This document shows, one piece after another, positions 34,873 to 40,782 of a stretch of DNA of 56,130 bases; the first letter of the stretch is position 1, and each line of letters begins with the position of its first letter. The translations under genes and the position numbers were made by a program. The notes under the pieces were generated by a model, which saw only the letters and a list, made by a program, of their open reading frames with translations, was not told where the DNA came from and did not search any database. Source of the stretch: Halomarina oriensis (GTDB taxonomy: Archaea > Halobacteriota > Halobacteria > Halobacteriales > Haloarculaceae); NCBI RefSeq assembly GCF_009791395.1, contig NZ_WSZK01000025.1:1-56130 (forward strand), written 5' to 3'.

Positions 34873-35082
34873 CTACTGCAGGTAGCCGAGGTCCCGCAAC
34901 TGGTTGGCTATCTCCTCGAACTCCGCTTCGCTCAACTGCCCCTCGCGCTGGTGCTGGATGACGATACTCCGCAACAGGAACCGAACGAGGTCGCTCGTCG
35001 AGGAGAAACTGGTGCCTTCGATGGTCTCCTCGACGCGCACGGCGAGGTCCTTCGGAATCGAGACGGTCGTGTACTCGGTCAT
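34873..35082 (-). CDS. Ribbon-helix-helix (CopG-like) regulator
   Basis: A 69-residue protein. The N-terminal strand TEYTTVSIPKDLAVRVEETI is followed by SSTSDLVRFLLRSIV, the ribbon-helix-helix DNA-binding fold that acts as a dimer. A short C-terminal helix may add contacts. No toxin-like neighbour is obvious, so an orphan transcription regulator is more likely than an antitoxin. A TATA-like CCGATAAG about 28 bases upstream supports the ATG at 35082. Confidence 0.8.
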   Translation of the reverse strand: MTEYTTVSIPKDLAVRVEETIEGTSFSSTSDLVRFLLRSIVIQHQREGQLSEAEFEEIANQLRDLGYLQ

Positions 35083-35271
35083 AACCACTCCACAGCACGA
35101 AGCCGCTTATCGGTTTGTGGTCGGCTGGCACCAGCTTTTTCTGTCGGGAGCCGCCACGTTCACGTGGAACCGAAATTACACACTGTGCGTTCGAACCGAC
35201 CTGGTTCGGACCGACCTCTGGTCCTTCCTACAGACGGACCGCATCACACGGTTCACACGCGTTCCGTCACC

Positions 35272-35598
35272 ATGCTCGCAACGAACGCCGACAGCGAAGC
35301 TGTCACGACACCGACGACCGACGAAGCGCTCGCGCTACTCACCGACGTCCACCGCCGTCGAGTGCTGGTCTCGTTGCTCGACGACGACATCGTCGACCCG
35401 GAGACGACACTGCTCGGTGACGACTGTCCGGCCGTCGAACTCCACCACGTCCACCTCCCGAAACTGGACGAGGCGGACGTCGTCGACTGGGACCGAGACG
35501 GTGGGTTCGTCCACCGCGGGGACCGCTACGAGTCGATTCGGCCGCTCCTCGAACTGCTCGCGGAGAACCCCGGCCACCTCCCGCCGAACTGGTTGTGA
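35272..35598 (+). CDS. DUF7344-type winged-helix domain protein
   Basis: A 108-residue protein with an HTH-like segment DEALALLTDVHRRRVLVSLL and a wing-like RDGGFVHRGDRYES, as in haloarchaeal DUF7344 regulators. It should bind DNA or act as a regulator. Its stop overlaps the GTG start of a HalOD1 protein (GTGA), so the two are co-translated. A 6-base-arm inverted repeat CGAACC/GGTTCG at 35192-35208 lies upstream. Confidence 0.72.
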   Translation: MLATNADSEAVTTPTTDEALALLTDVHRRRVLVSLLDDDIVDPETTLLGDDCPAVELHHVHLPKLDEADVVDWDRDGGFVHRGDRYESIRPLLELLAENPGHLPPNWL

Positions 35599-35873
35599 CG
35601 GACGCGGCCGACGCCAGCGACGACGTGCCGGTCGAACTGACGGCCTCGTTCGACCCCTCCGCCGACCGGCCGAGCGTCGCCGTCGTCCGAGCGGTCGCGG
35701 TCGCTACCAACGCATCGCCGACGACGATGACCCCGCTCGCGGCCACGCTGGACCCGGACGCGCTCGACGCCGTCTTCCGAGAGACGGCCGAGACGACGGT
35801 TCGGTTTCGCTACGGCGGGTTCCGGGTCGTCGTCACGGGGAGCGGGACCGTCCGACTCTCCGCCGAGCAGTGA
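35595..35873 (+). CDS. HalOD1 domain protein coupled to DUF7344
   Basis: A 92-residue HalOD1 protein. VAVVRAVAVATNASPTTMT, LDPDALDAVFRE and FRYGGFRVVVTGSGTV match the domain. It begins at a GTG inside the stop of the DUF7344 gene. DUF7344-HalOD1 pairing suggests a two-part regulatory module (inference); no sensor kinase is nearby. Confidence 0.75.
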   Translation: MTDAADASDDVPVELTASFDPSADRPSVAVVRAVAVATNASPTTMTPLAATLDPDALDAVFRETAETTVRFRYGGFRVVVTGSGTVRLSAEQ

Positions 35874-35919
35874 GAGTCAGTCGCAGGGTTTTCGGTCCTG
35901 TCGACGTTAGTGGGGCGTA

Positions 35920-36249
35920 ATGAGAGCACGGCCACCGACGGACGACATCGACGACGAGCCGGACAACGTCGCGTTCGGTATCGCGGCCCTCGACGCCCGC
36001 CTCGACCGGTCGGACCTCGCCTTCCCGGCGGACACCGCGGCCGTCCGTGAGGCGGTCGGCGACGTCGCCGTCCCCTACGACGCCTCTGGACGGACGATGA
36101 CGGTGGGGGAGGCGCTCGCGGACGTTCCCGACCAGGAGTTCTCGAACGAACAGGCGCTGCTCAACGCGCTCCACCCGGTGTTCGAGGAGGCCCGCCTGAC
36201 GAACCGGACGGGGCTGGTCGGACGACTCCGGTCGCTCGTCCCGTTCTGA
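35920..36249 (+). CDS. DUF5789-like protein
   Basis: A 109-residue acidic protein. LAFPADTAAVREAVGDVAVPYD, VGEALADVPDQEFSNEQALL and ALHPVFEEAR resemble the haloarchaeal DUF5789 family as I recall it. Function unknown. It follows the HalOD1 gene after 46 bases on the same strand and converges on aglJ. Confidence 0.62.
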   Translation: MRARPPTDDIDDEPDNVAFGIAALDARLDRSDLAFPADTAAVREAVGDVAVPYDASGRTMTVGEALADVPDQEFSNEQALLNALHPVFEEARLTNRTGLVGRLRSLVPF

Positions 36250-36285
36250 CCGGCCGCAGTCCGTCGTCCGGTTACGCCGGGGCGC

Positions 36286-37290
36286 TCAGTCCTCGGCGCG
36301 GAGTTCCCGTTCTTCCGTCTCGTCGAGGGCGTCGTACGACCGTGCGGTCGGCTGGCCGCGGGTACGGTCGTCCTGTAGCCGGTCGGCGACCGCCTCCAGA
36401 CGGTGGGTCTGCTCGCGGTTGACCGCGACGATCATGTCCGAGAGGACGGCGAACATCAGTAGTTGTGCGCCCAGCAGGATGGCGACGCCGGCGACGACGG
36501 CGTAGACCTGGTGGGAGATGCCGACGACCCACCACTCGTAGCCGACCCACGCGCCGATGCCGACGCCGACGAGCGCACTGATGACACCGACGCTCCCGAA
36601 GTAGAACAGCGGGTTGTTGAGTTTCGCCAGACTGTACAGCGCGAAGATGATGCGGCCGCCGTCCTTGACCGGGTGGAGGTTCGTGTCGGAGTCGTCCGGA
36701 CGCGGGTGGTAGGAGACGGGGACGACGGCGGTCCGGACGCCGTGTTTGACGCACTCGACGGCGAGTTCGGTCTCGATGGTGAACCCGTCGGATTCGAGTT
36801 CGATGCGGCGAATCGAGTCGAGCGTGAACGCGCGGTAGCCACTGAGGATGTCCCCGAGGTTCCGGCCGTGGATGGTGGCGAACGCGCTGTTGATGACCCG
36901 GTTGCCGAACTGGTTGAGGCGGGGCATCGCGCCGTCGTGCATGTCGGCGAACCGGTCGCCGATGACGTGGTCGGCCCGGCCCTCGAACAGCGGTTCGAGC
37001 ATCTTCGGGGCGTCCGCCGGGTCGTAGGTCATGTCGCCGTCGAGCATCAGCACGTACGGCACGTCGACGTAGTCGAACGCCTCGCGGACGGCCTGACCTT
37101 TCCCCTCGCCGCTCTGTTCGATGACCCGTGCACCACGCTCGCGGGCGAGGTCCCTGGTGCCGTCGGTCGACCCACCGTCGACGACGAGGACGTTCTCGAA
37201 CCCCTGCTCGACGAACCCGTCGATGACGGGGCCGATGGTCTCGGCCTCGTCGAGCGTCGGGACGAGTACGCACACGTCGGTGTTGGTCAT
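36286..37290 (-). CDS. aglJ: AglJ-type dolichol-phosphate glycosyltransferase
   Basis: A 334-residue family 2 glycosyltransferase. The GT-A domain (residues 1-230) has VCVLVPTLDEAETIGPVI, VVDGGSTDGT and the metal motif LMLDGDMTYD. Two C-terminal hydrophobic segments anchor it to the membrane. In Haloferax AglJ adds the first sugar of the N-linked glycan to dolichol phosphate. Linkage here to aglG and aglB supports this role over a generic dolichyl-phosphate mannosyltransferase. The start MTNTDVCVLVP is preceded by a T-rich TATA-like element near 37318-37325. Confidence 0.82.
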   Translation of the reverse strand: MTNTDVCVLVPTLDEAETIGPVIDGFVEQGFENVLVVDGGSTDGTRDLARERGARVIEQSGEGKGQAVREAFDYVDVPYVLMLDGDMTYDPADAPKMLEPLFEGRADHVIGDRFADMHDGAMPRLNQFGNRVINSAFATIHGRNLGDILSGYRAFTLDSIRRIELESDGFTIETELAVECVKHGVRTAVVPVSYHPRPDDSDTNLHPVKDGGRIIFALYSLAKLNNPLFYFGSVGVISALVGVGIGAWVGYEWWVVGISHQVYAVVAGVAILLGAQLLMFAVLSDMIVAVNREQTHRLEAVADRLQDDRTRGQPTARSYDALDETEERELRAED

Positions 37291-37340
37291 CTCGTTGCGA
37301 GAAATCGTCCGTACGCGCTGAAAAAGCTGCCGGCCGGCGC

Positions 37341-37945
37341 TCACCGACCGACCGCCCGCTCGACGTACGACGCGTGGTCGCCGAACCACGAGTCGACCGT
37401 CTCGGGGTCCCGGTAGGCGACGCGCACGCTCTCGTGACTCGGTCGGAGTTCCCCGTCGACGACGACACAGCGATAGAGGAGCGTCACCGCCCCGTGTGGC
37501 CCGTACGCCGGCGCGTCGATGTACGGTGCGGCGACCAGATCGGTCGGTCGCACGACGAGGCCCGTCTCCTCTTCGACCTCCCGACGGACCGTCTCTTCTC
37601 TTCGGGGGTCTCGCCGGACGCGGCGTGACCGCCCGGCAGCGCCCACGCGCCGCTCTCGGGTCGCTCGATGAGCAGGACTCGCCCGTCGTCGTCGGTGACG
37701 ACGGCCGTCGCGCCGACCTTCGGCGTCACGTGACCGAACTCCTCGGCGGTGAGGCGGTCACGCACCTCGTCGGCAGGGAGGTCCAGACCGCGGGCGTACG
37801 CCTCGCTCACGACGTGGAGGATGCGCTCGTAGCGCTCACGGTCGTAGTGGTCGTGTGGGTCGTCGCCGTAGGTGAGGCCGTTGCGCGCGACGATCTGGAG
37901 TTCGTCGAGGAGGGCGAGAAGCGGACGGGGTGACCGGTCGGCCAT
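37341..37945 (-). pseudogene. NUDIX hydrolase broken by a 5-base duplication
   Basis: N-terminal Nudix_N-type domain (LLALLDELQIVARNGLTYG) followed by a Nudix domain. The Nudix box starts GHAASGETPEE in one frame and continues ETVRREVEEETGLVV in another. Between them GAAGA occurs twice in tandem on the coding strand. Deleting one copy restores the exact GX5EX7REUXEEXGU spacing and a 199-residue protein. Family members cleave nucleoside diphosphates linked to another moiety. As sequenced the enzyme is inactive. The CGC microprotein gene lies five bases upstream. Confidence 0.85.
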
Positions 37946-37950
37946 CCCCG

Positions 37951-38082
37951 TCAGTCGTCGTCGGTGGCCGCGGCAGCACGCTGCTCCGAGAGGTGGTCCA
38001 TGATTTCGGCACAGCCACACCCGTCCTCGACGCCCTCGAGATGCGCCCGGTCTTCGTCAGCCGTCTTCGTAGTGTCGCTCAT
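37951..38082 (-). CDS. Small CGC-motif haloarchaeal protein
   Basis: A 43-residue acidic protein with VEDGCGCAEIMDHLSEQR; the two cysteines may bind metal or be redox-active. I recall similar short haloarchaeal proteins of unknown function. It starts the unit with the Nudix gene. A perfect 7-7-7 inverted repeat lies immediately upstream of the ATG. Confidence 0.65.
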   Translation of the reverse strand: MSDTTKTADEDRAHLEGVEDGCGCAEIMDHLSEQRAAAATDDD

Positions 38083-38083
38083 G

Positions 38084-38104
38084 GTTACTCGCTATCTGAG
38101 TAAC
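38084..38104. promoter_or_regulatory. Operator-like 7-7-7 inverted repeat
   Basis: GTTACTC-GCTATCT-GAGTAAC, perfect arms. It covers the predicted start site of the CGC-microprotein/Nudix unit, between the TATA-like box (38116-38123) and the ATG at 38082. The spacing of half-sites is about two helical turns overall, suited to a dimeric repressor. Confidence 0.55.
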
Positions 38105-38115
38105 TCAGGTCCGAC

Positions 38116-38123
38116 GTATAAAT
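38116..38123 (-). promoter_or_regulatory. TATA-like element of the CGC-microprotein gene
   Basis: ATTTATAC on the minus strand, about 38 bases from the ATG, giving a leader of about 10 bases. Confidence 0.5.
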
Positions 38124-38321
38124 CTCTTCGGGTGTCGGTCGGAGGAGCGGAGGGGCAGACAGCCCTGCTCCTGCCGGGTCGACCGCGAAGACGGCCGAAT
38201 CGGCCCCTGAGCACCGCCGTCCGGACCGACGGGGCTCCTCGCCTCGTGTGAGGACGGTCGCTCTCCGGGGACGACGCTGCTCGCCGTCGCCCGCGTCACC
38301 GGCGGTTTTACCACCCAGTAC

Positions 38322-38332
38322 GGGACAGTCCC
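38322..38332. promoter_or_regulatory. Palindrome at the TrmB-family gene start
   Basis: GGGAC-A-GTCCC, flanked by two CCCAGTA direct repeats (38313-38319 and 38330-38336). It lies between a TATA-like GTTTTA (38305-38310) and the ATG at 38336. Candidate autoregulation site. Confidence 0.35.
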
Positions 38333-38335
38333 AGT

Positions 38336-39178
38336 ATGAGCGAGACGGACGTCTTCGAGCGCCTCGGCCTGACCGAGTACGAGCAGACCGCACTCATCGA
38401 GCTGCTGACGCTCGGTCGGACGACCGCTCCGAACCTCGCCGAGGCGACCGGTATCCCGAAGGCACGTGTCTACGGCGTCCTGGACTCGCTGGCCGACCAG
38501 GGCTACGTCAAGATCATCCCCGGCCGACCGAAACACTACCAGCCCCACGACCCCGCAGCCATCCTCGACCGGGCCGAGGAGAACCGCCGGCAGGAACTCG
38601 AATCGTTCGTCCAGGCCGTCGAGACCGAACGCGAGTCGTTTCTCGCCGAGTTCCAGCCACGGTTCGAGGCGGCCGGCGAGGACATCACCGCCACCGAGGA
38701 ACTGTTCCACGTCGTCGACGTGGGCGACCCCTCCGAACGCGAGACGCGCCGCATCTACCGCGAGGCGGGCGACCGGGTCTGTATCCTCTCGAAGGGGTTC
38801 GAGTACTTCCACACCATCGAACCGGCGCTGACCGCCGCGCTCGAACGTGACGTCACGGTGGAGGTGCTCCTCCTCCACCCCGACCGGCTGTCGAGCGACG
38901 AGCGCGAGCGACAGGGGACGGTCGTCGAACGACTCACCGACCACGACGTCGCGGTCCGGTTCTCGACGGAACAGCTCCCGTGGCGGGGGACGTTCGCGGA
39001 CCCGACGTTCTCCTACGAGGGCGGCGAGGCCATCCTGCTCGTTCAGGAGGACGACGTCCCCAACCACCTCCGACAGGCGGCCATCACCGAGAACGGCGCG
39101 TTCGTCGCCGGCCTCGGTCGCTTCTTCGACCTGACGTGGGAGTACGAGAGCGAGGGCGTCGAGACGGTCGAAGAGTGA
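38336..39178 (+). CDS. TrmB-family transcription regulator
   Basis: A 280-residue regulator. The N-terminal winged helix (FERLGLTEYEQTALIELLTL, GIPKARVYGVLDSLADQGYV) is followed by a coiled linker and a C-terminal phospholipase-D-like TrmB sensor domain (RVCILSKGFEYFH onward). TrmB proteins sense sugars and control sugar transport or metabolism. Location among glycosylation genes suggests sugar-related control, but the target is unknown. Operator-like repeats lie both at its own start and at the divergent CGC/Nudix unit. Confidence 0.87.
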   Translation: MSETDVFERLGLTEYEQTALIELLTLGRTTAPNLAEATGIPKARVYGVLDSLADQGYVKIIPGRPKHYQPHDPAAILDRAEENRRQELESFVQAVETERESFLAEFQPRFEAAGEDITATEELFHVVDVGDPSERETRRIYREAGDRVCILSKGFEYFHTIEPALTAALERDVTVEVLLLHPDRLSSDERERQGTVVERLTDHDVAVRFSTEQLPWRGTFADPTFSYEGGEAILLVQEDDVPNHLRQAAITENGAFVAGLGRFFDLTWEYESEGVETVEE

Positions 39179-39196
39179 CTCGCCGCCCGTGGCTGG

Positions 39197-39676
39197 TCAC
39201 TCCCCGTCCCAGTAGTCCACGTCGTCGGCGAGTCGGTAGTAGCCGTGGAGACTCCGCTCGCCCCGTCGCCCCGGCGGCGCACCGACGAAGACGCCGAACT
39301 TCCCCGAGTCGGGGTAGACCGCGACGTCCGGGTCGTTCATCGTCGACAGCAACAGGTAGCGGAGCGGTTCGTCGCCGTCGTTGACGACCTTGTGCCCACC
39401 GGACTCGTCGGCCGGGAACGCGGCGTAGTCGCCCGCAGCGACGGTGTGCGTCTCGCCGTCGAGTCTGAGCGTCCCCTCGCCGGAGAGGACGTACAGCGCC
39501 TCCTCGTTGGCGGTGTGGTAGTGGTACGGCCACGCCCCGTCGCCGGGCGCGAGTTCGAACAGGCTACAGCCCAGATCACGCCCGTCGGCGGCCGCTCCGA
39601 GCTGCTTTCGTCGGAACCGCGCGTTCCCTTCGTCGAGGTCGGTCCAGTCGAGGTCGTCCTCGTTCACGACACCCAT
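39197..39676 (-). CDS. Cupin domain protein
   Basis: A 159-residue single cupin with AWPYHYHTANEEALYVLSGEG (three metal histidines and glutamate) and GDYAAFPADESGGHKV. Position among sugar genes hints at sugar binding or isomerisation, but small cupins are diverse. It converges on the TrmB gene. Confidence 0.8.
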   Translation of the reverse strand: MGVVNEDDLDWTDLDEGNARFRRKQLGAAADGRDLGCSLFELAPGDGAWPYHYHTANEEALYVLSGEGTLRLDGETHTVAAGDYAAFPADESGGHKVVNDGDEPLRYLLLSTMNDPDVAVYPDSGKFGVFVGAPPGRRGERSLHGYYRLADDVDYWDGE

Positions 39677-39729
39677 GGCTGGTGCTCGCCGACGAGCGAG
39701 TTAGTCCTGTGGTGACGGTGGGCGGTCGC

Positions 39730-40728
39730 TCAGCGCCACTTGAGCAGGCCGTAGAGATAGCCCAGCCCCACAGCACCGGTCAGCACGAACAGCATCACCA
39801 ACTGGAGCAGTTTGGCCGTCGAGAACTCCTCGACGAGTCCGCGCACGCGCGACGGGACGAACCGGAACAGCAGGTCGGCGAGGAACTCGTCTTCCTCTCC
39901 GGTCGACTCGGGGACGAACACCTCCATCCCGCGTTTCGAGTAGCCCTGCCAGAACGCCCGCTTGACGAGCCACGCGGGGTCGGTCCGGTAGTCGAATATC
40001 TTGTGTGCCACCTCCGCATCGGGGTTGTACTCGACGCCGACGCCGTACCGCTCGCGGAGGCGGGCACAGAGTTCCGTCTCGCCGCCTTGGAGGTGTCTGT
40101 CGCCCTTCCGGCCGCCGACGTTCGTGTCGAATCCGCCCAACTCCTCGAACACGTCCGCGCGAAACGAGATGTTGGAGCCGAACGTGTTGCGGACCTCACC
40201 CGGCGTCTCGGCGAACCCGCGGTGGGTGACGCCGACGAGCCAGTAGAACTCCGCCGGGAGGAACGCGGGTTCACCGGCGACCCACTTCGGGACCATCCTG
40301 CCGCCCGCGGCGAGCACCTCGTTTTCGCCACCGTCGACCGCACTCGACCACGGCCAGAGGCTGCCCTCGTAGACGGCGACGAGTTCGGTGAGCCAGTCCT
40401 CGGCGACGAGTGCGTCGTCGTCGACGAACGCCACGACGTCGCCGGTGGCGAGGGCCGCACCGACGTTCCGGACCGTGAGCAGCCCCGAGTTCGGTTCGTG
40501 GCGGTGAACGACCACCTCGTCGTGGTCGCCGAAGTCGTCGACTGCCCGTTCGTAGACGGCCTCGCTCCCGTCGCTGACGACGACCACTTCCCGGTCCCGG
40601 TAGTCGCTGGCGAGGACGCTCTCGACCGCCTCTCGCAGGTCCGGGTACCGCTTCGTGGCGTGTGTACAGACGACGACCGAGACTCGCATAGAGGCCCCTG
40701 CATCGTCCCGTGGGAAGGTGTTTTCCAT
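39730..40728 (-). CDS. aglG: AglG-type family 2 glycosyltransferase
   Basis: A 332-residue membrane-associated glycosyltransferase. VSVVVCTHATKRYPDL, VVVSDG, VVAFVDDDALVAEDWL (DxD site), EFYWLVGVTHRGFA, SNISFRADVFEELGGFD and AFWQGYSKRGM match AglG, which adds the second sugar (a hexuronic acid) of the Haloferax glycan. A C-terminal hydrophobic segment anchors it. It is divergent from aglB, as expected for this pair. The ATG at 40728 has leaderless spacing to a shared TATA-like box; the ATG at 40689 is the alternative. Confidence 0.82.
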   Translation of the reverse strand: MENTFPRDDAGASMRVSVVVCTHATKRYPDLREAVESVLASDYRDREVVVVSDGSEAVYERAVDDFGDHDEVVVHRHEPNSGLLTVRNVGAALATGDVVAFVDDDALVAEDWLTELVAVYEGSLWPWSSAVDGGENEVLAAGGRMVPKWVAGEPAFLPAEFYWLVGVTHRGFAETPGEVRNTFGSNISFRADVFEELGGFDTNVGGRKGDRHLQGGETELCARLRERYGVGVEYNPDAEVAHKIFDYRTDPAWLVKRAFWQGYSKRGMEVFVPESTGEEDEFLADLLFRFVPSRVRGLVEEFSTAKLLQLVMLFVLTGAVGLGYLYGLLKWR

Positions 40729-40750
40729 TCACCCCGACACGAGGTCAAAA

Positions 40751-40759
40751 GGCTTATGC
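40751..40759. promoter_or_regulatory. Shared TATA-like element between aglG and aglB
   Basis: GGCTTATGC is TATA-like on both strands. It lies about 27 bases from the aglB ATG and 28 bases from the aglG ATG, so both could be leaderless from one bidirectional box. Confidence 0.5.
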
Positions 40760-40782
40760 GGGTTTTGCCGTTCTGACAACCA

